A program made the translations under genes and the position numbers. This document shows, piece after piece, positions 37,747 through 49,076 of a DNA stretch of 64,000 nucleotides. Source of the DNA: Paralvinella palmiformis (taxonomy: Eukaryota > Annelida > Polychaeta > Terebellida > Alvinellidae); assembly GCA_025642065.1 (NCBI GenBank), contig JAODUP010000045.1:482001-546000 (forward strand). Direction: 5' to 3'. Each line of letters begins with the position of its first letter. Position 1 is the first letter of the stretch. The notes below the pieces were generated by a model. It was not told the DNA's origin. It saw only the letters and a list, made by a program, of their open reading frames with translations, and made no database searches.

Positions 37747-37866
37747 TAATTAACCATACCCAGTACGATCGGTACCACTTCGTAGTGTACAGTATAATAT
37801 ATAGTTTCTCGGTGACGTAATCCTTGCAAATAACATTTTCGGAGGCGAGGTAAAATTTATACTCTC

Positions 37867-39214
37867 CTAAAAAAGAACGACTTACATATGTGTGTGTGTG
37901 TGTGTGTGTGTGTGGACAAAGAGAGAGAGTCGGGCTCAGATATAGCATATATTGTCTTGATATTAAACTTTGGTATTTTAACTTTCGGTAATTTTTGGCA
38001 GCAAGTCTGATGAAAATCCATGCATATTACATAGGCCCTCATTATTTACGAAAATTCAAGGAAAGTTTACACCCAAAACACTACTATCAACAGTCACCAA
38101 TTATCCATTTCTTCAAATAATTGATGTAAGCTAGAGTGGTGGACATTTAATTTAAACTATATTAGAACAAGAAACGCACGTTTCATCCAGTCATGTGACA
38201 GTTGAAAGCTCAATCACCGTCATCTATCACATGTAGTTCCGCCCATAAAATAATTCCTATTGCTTGTACCAAATGACATCTCCCCCTTCCCAGAAGGACT
38301 GATAACGATTATTATATTTATACCAATCTCGTCCATAACAAAGGTCGCATAATCTAACACGGGAATAAACGACCACCTAAAGCCCAATTTATAGTTGTTC
38401 CGCTGATGGCATTTCCGGCGTATGATAAAATGTGAAGCGGCATTCAGGCAACATGCCATAATTAATCAACCTAATTGGCTTAAGATGATCGTATTGTCTA
38501 ATCTATTCGAAAAATACAATAAAATGGTGATTACCTTTCTTAAATTATGCGTTGTTGTGTTTGTTTTCATGTCCTGAAATGAAGAAAATACGCGAGGAAA
38601 TGGTCCGACAAAACGTTTTATAGCGACGACGACGACAGCAACAACAACAACAACAACCCCCTTTAACCACTAAGGCATAAAAACCAATCTGCAGGGGGGA
38701 GACCTTAGACCGACAATATTAGCCATCCTGCCGTCCATTAGTTACCGAAGAGAATGGGCTAGAGGTCACCTCTACCTGTCAACATGTAATATAAAGGCAC
38801 AAAAGCCATGTATTTAAAAGCAGACACTAATGGGCATTAATTTCGTAGAAAGGGTGAACATTGGCCAGTTATTTTATTTTGCTTTCATTATGACCAGTTA
38901 GCTCTGAACCATAGAGGCTTGACCGAATCATCATAACAACTAGTCGGATATGGGCCAACCGTTATACCCATATTGTCTCCCAATGGTATCGCACAAAAAG
39001 AAAAAAGAAGTCAACATGGATCTTGATATCTGCTTTTAAAAATATGGTATTGATCGTTTTATATAGGCTGAGATGTGGAGGTGGGATCCGGACCGTATTC
39101 TTCTGGAACTATCTGAAGCTCTATAAATTAGGGGGTAGAGCTATTGATATCTCTAGCGGTACTCTGGTGTGCAGGCCGAATTTGCTTAACTTTTGGGGCA
39201 ACTTTCTTGACATC
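37867..39214. other. Upstream intron or flank of the fucosyltransferase remnant
   Basis: A (GT)n tract at 37890-37913 sits in the polypyrimidine region of the acceptor. I found no further fucosyltransferase exon on the minus strand up to 39.2 kb. An open frame at 38220-38459 (minus) shows no family motif. A CAA/GAC repeat lies near 38623-38656. Confidence 0.35.
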
Positions 39215-40182
39215 ATGGTCCGTCATTTTAATGAAGGAATTTATCGACGAGTTATTGCCATATGCCGTATGTGTTCCAAACATAAGGTCATTGCCCAAGC
39301 TCTTATGATAGCACAGCGAACAGTCTCAAATGTGCTTAAGAGAAATCGTGAGACAGGCGTACCCACACCCAGAGCTAGACCCGGACGTCCTCGTAAGACA
39401 ACAGAAAGAGAAGACCGTTATCTGCTACGTCTGTGTCGAAATGGGCGTACCAAGTCAGCAAACACCCTTCGTGCTGAGTGGTTACGGTTCACTAATACCC
39501 CTGTATCCAGAATGCTAGTGAATCTGCGATTGATCCGTGCAGGTTACTTCGCCAGGAGACCTCTGAAGAAACGTTTATTGTTGCAATGACATCGACAGGC
39601 GCGTATGGATTGGGCTAGAAACCATCTCCGCTGGCGACCAAGTCACTGGCAGCATGTCATCTTCAGCGATGAATCCATGTTCCTGCTTTACCGAATAGAT
39701 GGTCGTATCCGGGTCCGCAGACAGCAACATGAGGCCTATAATGAAGATTGCATCGTACCTACAGTCCAAACAGGGGGCGGAGGAGTTACCATATGGTGTC
39801 TTTCCACCATGGTGGAAAATGTTACCTTCACCTCGTCGATGGAAACCTGGATCAGTACCAGTACCTACAGATCCTGGAGGAAATGTTATTGCCATTTGCT
39901 CGTCTGACATGTTGGCATAATTTTGTGTACCAGGATTACAACGCCAAGCCTCGCACAGTGGTCAATTTCATGGAAACTGAAGGGCTCGAACACATGGAAT
40001 TGCCAGCAGTTTCTCCGGATATGAATCCTATAGAGAACATGTGGTCCGAAGTAACACGCAACATGGGTGCAAGTCCCAACCAGCCTACTAATCTGGCGGA
40101 ATTGCGACAGGCAGTCATTGGTGCATGGCAAGCTCTGGCCCTACAAACCCTGCTAACCTTGATTGACAGCATCCCTCGATGA
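39215..40182 (+). pseudogene. Tc1-like (Tc1/mariner) transposase, decayed
   Basis: The ATG at 39215 opens an N-terminal HTH region (RRVIAI ... AQRTVSNVLKRNRETG) and a GRPRKTTEREDRYL linker, as in Tc1 transposases. An in-frame TGA at 39587-39589 interrupts just before RMDWARNHLRW. It looks like a CGA arginine codon lost by CpG decay. The first catalytic aspartate is in VIFSDES. Near 39805 the frame shifts by one. The second catalytic site is VYQDYNAKPRT instead of the usual QQDNA-PH, and the third is SPDMNPIENMW. The second-to-third spacing reads 32 residues against 34 in canonical Tc1. Terminal inverted repeats were not found. Confidence 0.85.
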
Positions 40183-41205
40183 GCACAAGCTCTGTACGAT
40201 GCCGCTGGTGGTCATACCAAATATTGAACTGTGATTCGTGTGCCTGATTGACCACTCTAAATAATCAGAACGTTTGAAATCGATTTCCTGACAAATTTGT
40301 GCTTTATTTAATGCATTGCTAAACGGCCCCATATGTCGTATATTTAGCATTTTGGCAATACTAATCATATTTCATTATATTCACAATGATCCAGAATACC
40401 CATAATCTATCAAATGCATCAATATATTCCTTATAGGGTAATTATATCGATAAATACATAAAATGCACATATCCTGATACTTTTGCTGGAAAAACATAAT
40501 TCTAAGTAAGAAATAACAAACAAAATTATATTCCATATTTATTTCCAAGTCTGTATATGAAGCATTAATGACCTTGAATTTGGTTCAAATAACTCGGGTG
40601 GTTAACTCGTCAAGGAAGATAGAGTAAGGTTGGGCTAAACCCTTCACATCTTACCTTATAATTCATTGTTATAAAATTGGCGTGCGGGGGAGCTCAAATA
40701 GAGGATGATATACATCACATTCTTATTCTTTTATTTCTTTCCAAATATGGTGCTGCTGTTATAATATGATTTATTTAAAACTAATAATAATAATAATAAT
40801 ATGTGACATTTAAATAGCGCCCTATTCAGCTAGATAACTGCTCTAAGCGGCTTAGGCGGTATTATTATCCCTGACTCAGACTTGTTCCAATCCAGCACAC
40901 ATCTCAACTCCCAAGGCAGCATACAACGCATGCAGCCATTAGAGGTATTATAGGATGCCTGAATCATGTCGATAGTTCATTGTAATATTAATTCTGGGTT
41001 CGTAATCTTTCAACCAGCGATGCTAAGGTCCAGGTCACACTTTGATGATGTGTATATAGAACTGCCACGTATAGCGAATCTTCGGCCATTCTGGCGAGTC
41101 GTCGCTATGTAACATTAGAAAATCTGCTTCATGCACCCTTAATCTGGAGTAATCTGGAGTATTTTTGGTATTATACTGCTGTATCTGTCTTTAGTTGATC
41201 TCGAG

Positions 41206-41250
<45 letters not shown>

Positions 41251-41370
41251 GTGTAGCTTGGTTTACTCATAATTGAATATAATACTAAAACAAATGTTTG
41301 AGACCATAAATTGCTAAATATCAAATACAATGAAAGGAAATATATCAATACGACTAACAACTTTTGGCGG
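40183..41370. repeat. Intergenic with a dispersed AGCGC-type repeat and (TA)n
   Basis: The part at 40780-40960 starts with (AAT)n and contains ACATTTAAATAGCGCCC ... GCTCTAAGCGGCTTAGG. This word pair is common in invertebrate dispersed repeats. A (TA)n tract lies at 41209-41246. No gene was seen. Confidence 0.4.
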
Positions 41371-41916
41371 TTACAATTTACAAAGTTGAATGATGCATAT
41401 TTTAGACCACGGAGTAAGTTTCCCGATTTTAGCAACACCGAGATGTAACCGGTCTTCGGACATACCAGTCATAAATGAGATTGCAGTTAATCTGTGAGCA
41501 TTTATGTTTGACGAACACTTCGCTTCCAGATTCAATCTGCTAACGACCTCATTTTTGTAGTATTCAAAGCAGTCCACAGTAAAATTGTCTTAACCGAAGG
41601 ACCAGCATGGGGCGCTACCACCGACTTACGGGTGGATAGTATCTTTGTGCTTTCATCATCTAATGGATGGGGTTTTGACATGTTGACACCAATGCCACCT
41701 TTTCCAATATGTATTGCGCTTTCTTTGTTTATTTCTAATAATGAGCCCATTTTTATTTTATCGGTAAATCTTTCTCTTCCGCTACTAACGGTATATTGAG
41801 GGTTTTTCTATAATCGCTTGCTGCGCTACGTCTACATCAGCCTTTGCAAAGTTGGAATCACGCATCTTTTCTTCCGAGCTTGCCATTTTGTAGTAGTTAT
41901 TGAATTCTCGGGTCAT
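41371..41916 (-). pseudogene. Unrecognised gene fossil in three staggered frames
   Basis: The minus strand carries three consecutive protein-like segments. The first, 41916-41785, starts MTREFNNYYKMASSEEK. The second runs from about 41790 to 41583 (FTDKIKMGSLLEINKES, GKGGIGVNMSKPHP, SVVAPHAGPSVKTIL). The third, about 41583-41371, holds EVVSRLNLEAKCSSNINAH, LTAISFMTGMSEDRLHLG and ends CIIQLCKL. Each picks up where the last stops, with a one-base shift, so a single protein of about 180 residues was probably encoded. I do not recognise the family. A transposon accessory protein, a viral-type structural protein or a host gene copy are all possible. Confidence 0.5.
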
Positions 41917-42509
41917 CTATGTCTGGCTACTGGCAGCAGAGAGACAATAACCAGGCTGTGCCAGATAACTTAAACTTTGTACTTGAACATGGCCAAATCA
42001 TAGTCTTGAATTATTTAACTTTAAAACATTCGTTTTACAACGACGACAGTGTCGCGGATCCGTAAGGCAGAACAACGTCTGCTTGTTACTCTCCTCGGCC
42101 ATTTTAGTACTACCTTTTTCATTAAACACAAAGGCCTTTTCATTAAGAGGAAGATAAATCTATCATTTAGGGTCAACTGATATCAAAATAATAATGCGTT
42201 GTGATTCATTTATCGGTTATTTATTTATTTTATTTGTTTATTTTCCAAATTCCACAAATTGTACATCACACAATAAATTAATTATATATTATATTAAGCA
42301 TATAATTAGGTGTGAAATTTGGGGGACCGATGTAGCTTGAGTTGTCCTCCCATCGACCCCATGGTAAAGTAAATATTGAAATTACAGGTAAATATTGATG
42401 GCTACAACAATGGGGGAGGGGGGAATCTAAATGCCATGTCGTGGTGACACGGATACGAACACGTGGTCGAGATAGACGGGATACCTGGATCGGGAATTAT
42501 CATTATCAG
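41917..42509. other. Intergenic, no gene seen
   Basis: A G-rich patch lies at 42411-42423. Nothing else was recognised. Confidence 0.35.
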
Positions 42510-43070
42510 CTAATCATTTCAGCTGACATTGTTTACTATAGGAGTTTGTACATTTTACTGAATCGGAGTAGGATTTTAAGATATGACGTTTTAATTTACC
42601 TTGAAAATGAGCCTTCGAATTGTAATTAGAGACCAATTGAATCCAATTATCCCATATACCAGGAAATTTATAAAGAGGTAGTCTACTAGAGAGTGTGGAG
42701 TCGCATCGAACAATGTTTATCATATCAGATTGTCGCGTCATATGCATAATATCGCCTGATATCACAGTTTAAACTATACAAGCTCTCAAATGATCGCGGT
42801 AATTTTTTATTTACGAAATCATGCATAATTAAGGCAATTTGAAACTTGTACAAATCTTTCAGCTTCAATATCTGGGAGCATTTAAAAAGGGGTTCTGTGT
42901 AGCTTTTATACCACGAGTTGTGAATTGTCCGTATGGCACATTTTTGTGTAAAGGTTTTGTTTTATACATAAGAGATCTGAGAAATCTAGTATACCATATG
43001 AGAGGTTTAGATGTATTAAAGCTGCATACAATGTTTTCAGCTAAATAATTATAATTACGATATCCATTTA
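42510..43070 (-). mobile_element. Probable LINE-derived remnant
   Basis: The minus strand shows broken pieces such as LKDLYKFQIALIMHDFVNKK followed by LPRSFESLYSLN and, further on, RLPLYKFPGIWDNWIQLVSN. The order and style resemble the region after the reverse transcriptase domain in CR1-like LINEs, but there is no catalytic motif. Confidence 0.35.
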
Positions 43071-43364
43071 TATCGATCAGTCTGCTGAAGCAGCAGCTGT
43101 GGTAATTATCGAGTACACACATACACACACAAAATAAATTGGCTATTTGTTAGAATGCACTGAAATGTTCCACTTGAGAGGAGAGTCCGTTTAGAAAACC
43201 AGTATTTTATACGTTTGTTGACTTAATTATAGATAGCGCTGAGATGCTACCCATATCAGCGAGAAATTTCTTTTTTCTAGATTCAAATCCTGATTAGTTG
43301 TTTATAATTTGCATTCAAATTTCCTTATTCTCGGTACCAGTCCCTTTTTACACACTTGTACGTA

Positions 43365-43404
<40 letters not shown>

Positions 43405-44024
43405 CCACACACACACACATACGTACATGTACTTGCATTTATTTGATAGGTATGCTCTTAAAACTTTAAAACTTTGTCTTGGATGCTATAACCGTTTTAT
43501 GTTTATATTTTTCACATTTTGAATATCGCTCTTCCTTTGGTGTACCCAAGTTTATTTCATTCAGCCTCTTTCATCGTTCTGTTTTACATGTACATTGCAT
43601 TTTTTTAAACTGTCCATATCATATGTTGGGGTTAGTGGGAAGACAGCTTCGGCTACACTGGCCCTTCAATCTCCATTGACAATATTATGTTCTATTATTT
43701 TATTATATCTATTGTATTCATGCACATGTAAATAAACATTTCAGTTCAATTTCTTACTTTTCATAACTCCATTGAGTATACAATGCTACTTAGCTTTGAT
43801 TTGATTTATTTTGGTACACTAATGTAAATACATACATAATAACACTAAAATACATAGATACATTAAAGTACCAGGATAGCACAAGAAAGTGAAAATACTT
43901 ATTTCCATTATGGTCCTTAGGAGAAAAATCACAGAAATATTATTGGATATGGCAGATGGTGGACTAGACAAAATTCAAATGAATAGATTTCTGTAATTAT
44001 TAGATAAATGGATGTTACAAACGA

Positions 44025-44063
<39 letters not shown>

Positions 44064-44084
44064 CTTGCAAAATATATGACCAGG
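43071..44084. repeat. Intergenic with compound microsatellites
   Basis: CA units at about 43365-43387 run into TA units and then another CA run at 43406-43418. A (TA)n tract lies at about 44027-44061. No gene was seen. Confidence 0.5.
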
Positions 44085-44345
44085 TTAAAAAAGAATGTAA
44101 GAACTTGCTTCCTGGTCATTAAGATTGTCAAATAAAACTTTACACCTTTTTTAGACACTTGCTCGTTAAACATTTAATTTCAGTTGGTAATTCATTCCAA
44201 GCCAATATTTCTGTATAATTAAAAGTATTTTTTCCAAAATATTTAACTTGAGGTATCCGAAGAGACATTGTATTGGATCTTGTATTATTATTATGTTGGT
44301 ATGTTGTTAATTTGAATGCATTATTTAAGTAAACTGGTTTGTACT
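44085..44345 (-). mobile_element. LINE C-terminal fragment
   Basis: The minus strand reads NTRSNTMSLRIPQVKYFGK then NYTEILAWNELPTEIKCLTS and LKKVKSF. The NTR ... FG ... Y ... WN-LP-EIK pattern is characteristic of LINE ORF2 ends. It lies in the same orientation as the 42.5-kb remnant and may belong to the same broken element. Confidence 0.6.
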
Positions 44346-44895
44346 CATCGTCTCATGATACGCCACCCACACAATAATCTGTCATAACGTATTTCTGATA
44401 TTGTACTGTTTAAATGTGTTAATCGTTTGTATTCAATATTAATAATGACATTTTTATCAGTACACCCACTCTTTCTTTCGCTCTCGTTTTCATAAATATA
44501 CATCATTCTGCTAGCACACCTACGAAGAAAACATATACACGGAAATGGACGCCCGTTACCGTTGTTGTTTACAATGTGTCGCTTAGTGACATAATAATTA
44601 TTTGGGAAAACAGTTTTCTGTGTTTATATAATGCTCTAACAATATAACGGCTGGAGTGATTAAACATATTAATAATTATTGGTAGGCTAAGATATAAATA
44701 ACACTTCTAATTGAGACTGTAGAGCTATCCTGGTTTATATCTCCAAATGTACTAAGCGGCTGATGCGTAAAAGCTATGCCAAAAAGAAACAAAGCAGTTT
44801 GACGGCAGTTGGCTCTGCTGTCAGATAAACCCACCACTGTACGCCTTTGTTCTTGTCTTTGTTCGTGTTTGGTCACTGACTAGTTTGGAGTCAAA
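44346..44895 (+). promoter_or_regulatory. Presumed promoter and 5' UTR of the kelch-like gene
   Basis: These 550 bases precede the kelch-like start codon. I see no clear TATA box near the start. Position alone supports the call. Confidence 0.25.
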
Positions 44896-46779
44896 ATGAA
44901 TTTGACAGGAGAGTACACAATAGGTGGTTCTGACAGTAAAGGGATTCTTGGAGCTCTTGATGACCAGCGATCGGGTGTCCAGTTCTGTGACGTCACATTG
45001 TTTGTGGAAGATGAGAAATTTCCCGCGCATCGTTGTGTACTGGCGGCGGCATCTCCGTACTTCAATTCGATGTTTGAAGAATATCACTTTAAAGAAAGTA
45101 GGAAAGCGGAAGTCGAATTGAAATCGGTGAGTAAGCAGGCGATACAGGTCATTCTGGATATGATATATTCTGGAACGCTCAAGTTGAAAGTTGAGAACAT
45201 GCACGAGGTACTCGGTGCAGGGGATATATTCCTAATGAATGAGGTGAAATTCTCCTGCGGTGAGTTTATGTTGATGGTACTGAATTCCGAAATCGCCCCG
45301 AACGAAGCCTTAAAGATACGCAGGAGTGCAGCGTTGTACTCTCTTACTGATTTGGAGCACGAGGCTGATCGGGTGATTACTTTGTCCTTTGCTGAAGTTG
45401 CTCAATCTGCTGCATTCTGTGATCTAAACTACCAAGAGCTATTCAGTTTTCTGCAGAGTGACTACATCCAAGAGGGTAATGAATTTGTGTTCTGGGAATC
45501 AGCTATTGTTTGGATTAGGCATGATGAGGAAAACCGTGCTCACCTTCTTGACAGCTTAATGGAGTGCGTCCGATTTCCTCTGATTACACCCGAGATTTTA
45601 CTGAACACCGTATCAAAAGATTCACTGATGACCAAAACCGACCGGTGTAAAGAGCTAATTGAAGAGGCCATGAAATATCAACTTCTCTCCCACTTCCAGT
45701 CCTCACTGCAGAGCTCTCGCACAAAGCCACGTAGCACTGTGAGGAACACGGTCATATACTGCCTTTCAGGATGCAGTTTTAAGTGCTACATTCCATCATA
45801 CAACAAATGGTACTCTTTGGCGTCACCACCAGGAAAAATGGGCAAGTCCCAGCTGAGCCATGAAGCTGTGGAAGGTGGCAAACATTCTCATCAGTGTTAC
45901 TTGGTTACTGTTGGTGGGTTGGTATATGCTTGTACACAAGCAACAAGATCAGAAGAAGTTGGCAGTTGCCAGGTGATCAGAATGCAGCAGTACAGTCTGA
46001 CTGGAAACAAATGGAAGGAATGTGCTTTGCCAACCAAGGTCAGCATCCCAACCTTCCTGATTGAGTGCAACAATGAGTTGTTTGCATGTTCCAGAAATGC
46101 AGTTGAGCGATACATTCTGGAGAAGGATAACTGGGAGGTAGTATCTATCTCACGTCTTTCGCCATGCCAATTTGCTGTGTCAGATGATAATAAGATCCTG
46201 CTCTTCACGCTGGAGGAGGGCATCTGTCAGGAGATGTGCATGGATCGCCCAAACATGGTCACCACAAGACAGGTGATGACACCGAATCGTTTCATATCAG
46301 AGGTGATCTCTGCAACAAAACTCGCCAGCCATGACGTGTTTCTCTCCCTACGTACTCTCAGTGGCATATCTCGGAAGATTTTTAATGTGAAGAGCAACCT
46401 GTGGCGGGATGCTGGGATCTTCTATGGGTCATCGAGCATTCAGCCACGACCAGGACAGCACTTTCCTCACTGGATGAATCCCTTGGAGCCTTGGATCACC
46501 CTTTGTGATAGAAATAGCAATGAGCTCTACATTGCTGCAACCCGATCTACGATGTGCGATATCCCCTCGTCAAAGAGAAACCAATCCAAAGAAGCGCCAG
46601 CGCATGGTGAACCACTGAAGGATGGTGTGCTGCCATTCTTCAAGCTGGACATTGTTAAGAGGACCTGGACACGTCTAGCTGCCCTGCCTGAGTACATGGA
46701 CCAACCTGGACTGTCTATGTGTATCAGTGATGGACAGTCTTCAATGGGTAGTGCAGTGGTGATGAAATGGGTTAACTAA
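44896..46779 (+). CDS. Kelch-like (BTB-BACK-Kelch) protein, intact single-exon CDS
   Basis: This is likely a substrate adaptor for a Cullin-3 ubiquitin ligase, the usual role of the family. The 627 residues contain a BTB domain at about 20-127 (FCDVTLFVEDEKFPAHRCVL, ASPYFNSMF, MIYSGTL), a BACK domain at about 132-240 (IRRSAALYSLTDLEHEAD, FVFWESAIVWI) and a degenerate kelch-type beta-propeller region at about 285-620. In the last region the repeats are recognisable mostly by spaced tryptophans and tyrosines (NKWYSL, NKWKECALP, DNWEVVS, RTWTRLAALP) and lack the classic GG pairs. The length fits the family. ATG at 44896 has A at -3 (GTCAAAATGA) and no in-frame ATG lies close upstream. The CDS has no intron. 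I cannot assign an orthologue number. Confidence 0.93.
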   Translation: MNLTGEYTIGGSDSKGILGALDDQRSGVQFCDVTLFVEDEKFPAHRCVLAAASPYFNSMFEEYHFKESRKAEVELKSVSKQAIQVILDMIYSGTLKLKVENMHEVLGAGDIFLMNEVKFSCGEFMLMVLNSEIAPNEALKIRRSAALYSLTDLEHEADRVITLSFAEVAQSAAFCDLNYQELFSFLQSDYIQEGNEFVFWESAIVWIRHDEENRAHLLDSLMECVRFPLITPEILLNTVSKDSLMTKTDRCKELIEEAMKYQLLSHFQSSLQSSRTKPRSTVRNTVIYCLSGCSFKCYIPSYNKWYSLASPPGKMGKSQLSHEAVEGGKHSHQCYLVTVGGLVYACTQATRSEEVGSCQVIRMQQYSLTGNKWKECALPTKVSIPTFLIECNNELFACSRNAVERYILEKDNWEVVSISRLSPCQFAVSDDNKILLFTLEEGICQEMCMDRPNMVTTRQVMTPNRFISEVISATKLASHDVFLSLRTLSGISRKIFNVKSNLWRDAGIFYGSSSIQPRPGQHFPHWMNPLEPWITLCDRNSNELYIAATRSTMCDIPSSKRNQSKEAPAHGEPLKDGVLPFFKLDIVKRTWTRLAALPEYMDQPGLSMCISDGQSSMGSAVVMKWVN

Positions 46780-48311
46780 CTAGTTACCTTACTAGGTCAG
46801 TTTTTTTAATGATTCACTATCTTTGTGATCATCAAGCTTTATGTTATCTATCAGCTTATTATTTAATATATATCCCTATTTGAACTTTATTGTTAGTTCA
46901 GCACACACACACACATGCACAAAAACATACATTACTGGTCACAGTGTATATTATATTTTAATCTTAGTTATCTATATCTCTTTATATCAGTAGTGTGAGT
47001 GATCTAAGAAGGTTTGTTGTTCAAATGTAGATGGTGTTATTTATATATCTGCTATTGATCCCTTACATTCAGAAGATGTGGATGGTTGCAGTGTAAACAC
47101 ATCCAGTCTATGTTGACGTTTCACGTTATGGGTGTTATGCAAACTGGTTCATTTTGAATATAGTCTCACTTCTGTTAGGAAGGTGTGTGTGTGAGAGACA
47201 GAGATTCATATGATCCAGGAGAAAATGTCTAAGTACTTGTATCATGCAGTAGAGAAGATGACATGGCTTATGTTTATTCAGGATGTTTTGTCTACTTTGG
47301 GGGAGGTCATCTGAAAATAATTGTTTTTGATGCATTTATTTCTTTGTGGTAATTTTGTAGCTACTAGAGTTTGAGTTATGTGCAATATTATGAAATGGAC
47401 ATATTGCTGGCAATTGTGATGTATTTTAGATGTTGTGCATGGTGAGCTGAAAGCTTTATATTAGATGTAGGATCATCAGGGGAATGTCAGTTTAGATAAC
47501 AGTTTATATTTAACATCCTTTGTGTTATTAAAATATGCTTTATGTACAAGAAAGCTCTCGGTGTACTATGTGTTTCCTCCCATATCAAAGTTTCTTTGTT
47601 CAGAAATGTTGATGCCTTAGTTGCTCTAGCTGTATATATAAAACAATGAGGCTGGTCACTTTGTCCAAACATGAAGAATCGTCATTAGTTAGACATCATG
47701 TAAATTGGACCATTCCAAGAACCAGTAAGTTGTGTGTTTGAAACAGACAACTTATCTCTGTTATTAATGATGCAAAAGGAGCCTGCTCAGTTGTTCTTTT
47801 AGTTCACCATTTACATAATATGAAGTGAAATTCATAAGCATACATGTATGATAATCTGTGTTAATGTTTTGCCAAAGCAACATTCCTAAATATAACAGAT
47901 AATGACTTTTGTTTTATTTTCTGTCACTGCTAATAGCATGATAATATCTAATTTCTCTTATTGTGCTCTCCATGTAATACAAATGTTTTGTAGTACCAGG
48001 AACAACATTTTCTGTTAAACTAGGAAAATTTTGCATTGTATCGTTTAGCTTAAAATCATGTGCATTAGTGATAACGGGAAAATTAGGTGTTTAATTGTTG
48101 TAAACTTTATACAAAATTTTTATCTGTGTGAATAATTGAGTGGAGTATTTGTCATTGCTATTGTGATAAACAAAGCATTATTTAACAATGATGGAAATCC
48201 ATTTCAGTGATATATAATTTTTTCAACTAATATGAAGCTATTAAAAGGTTTTTTTAGTATCAGATCTAGCCCCCATCATCAGTCTTCTTGCAGTAGATAC
48301 TATACATGCAC

Positions 48312-48342
<31 letters not shown>

Positions 48343-48960
48343 TGCCTGATAGATATGTTATTCTTATAATCACAACAAATAGTTGTATCTGTAGTCATAT
48401 GGGTGCTGGTTCATCAATGTTACTCTGATATTTTTATATTCCAAATATTTTATTTTCCATTTAAGATCCATTTAAACATGATAGCTCTGTCTGTTGTATT
48501 GAAACAATTTATTTTATCAAAAAATAATTTCACTTAATAATATTTATTGGGGAATTGTTAGTTCAGAATCCAAGATTTCCATTATAACAGAAGGATTTTA
48601 TTATTTATTGTATTTTATTTAGGAAAAGGATAACTTTAGTACAAGTCCCAGTATCACTTTTAACACAATAATGTTTCCATCAATTTACTTGATGTAACAT
48701 GCTGTGCTATTGTGATCTTATGTTCAGCATACTATTTTAAGCAGCTGTATGTCTGCCCATTTGTAGGTGTATTCACTATTTGTATTAATTTGTTTTAGAC
48801 TTTTCTGTATTTACACGATTTGTTTTTGCTGCTTACGGTAGTGTGTGGCTGGAGAGTGAGAATGTAAGACGGTGATAAATTTATGAGTTGTTCATTCAAC
48901 ACTTTCCTGCTGTAAATGATTGCTATTTATGCTGAAATAAAGCACATACATTATATAGAT
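46780..48960 (+). other. Long 3' UTR of the kelch-like gene
   Basis: The first canonical AATAAA I noticed after the stop is at 48936-48941, giving a 3' UTR of about 2.2 kb. The region is AT-rich, not obviously transposon-derived, and contains a (TA)n run at 48313-48337. Earlier variant signals cannot be excluded. Confidence 0.5.
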
Positions 48961-49011
48961 ATGATTATTGTATATTTCATCAATCCTGTTATCACCCATA
49001 AAGCAGTTTTT

Positions 49012-49052
49012 CACACACACACATATATATATATATTGTGTGTGTGTGTGTG
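49012..49052. repeat. (CA)n(TA)n(TG)n self-complementary tract
   Basis: CA, TA and TG runs follow each other so that the CA arm pairs with the TG arm and the TA core folds on itself. The result is a long hairpin or cruciform-capable sequence. Confidence 0.85.
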
Positions 49053-49076
49053 CATATATAGTGGCACTGGCTCAGA

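Larger units (their letters stand above)
36178..37866 (-). pseudogene. Alpha-1,3-fucosyltransferase (GT10) C-terminal exon, interrupted by a transposon
   Basis: GT10 enzymes transfer fucose from GDP-fucose to glycans in the Golgi. On the minus strand an acceptor (TTCTTTTTTAG| at 37867) opens with EYKFYLASENVICKDYVTEK, the conserved donor-binding segment. After a one-base frame change VVPIVLGMVN follows. The sequence is then broken at 37747/36556 by a 1.2-kb element and resumes in frame with DAPPHSVIEVRDF and LAEYLKYL, as in the family C-terminus. A TAG stop at 36396-36394, probably from TGG, precedes FFCTLCDAQND. The frame runs on to a stop at 36180-36178. With insertion, frameshift and nonsense codon it cannot make a normal enzyme. 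Upstream exons were not found within the window. Confidence 0.8.

Noticed and set aside
38220..38459. Minus-strand frame as an upstream fucosyltransferase exon
   Set aside because: It lies on the right strand and side, but none of the GT10 stem or acceptor motifs are present.
44821..45204. Minus-strand open frame overlapping the kelch-like start
   Set aside because: It is a shadow of the strongly coding plus-strand frame and has no domain.
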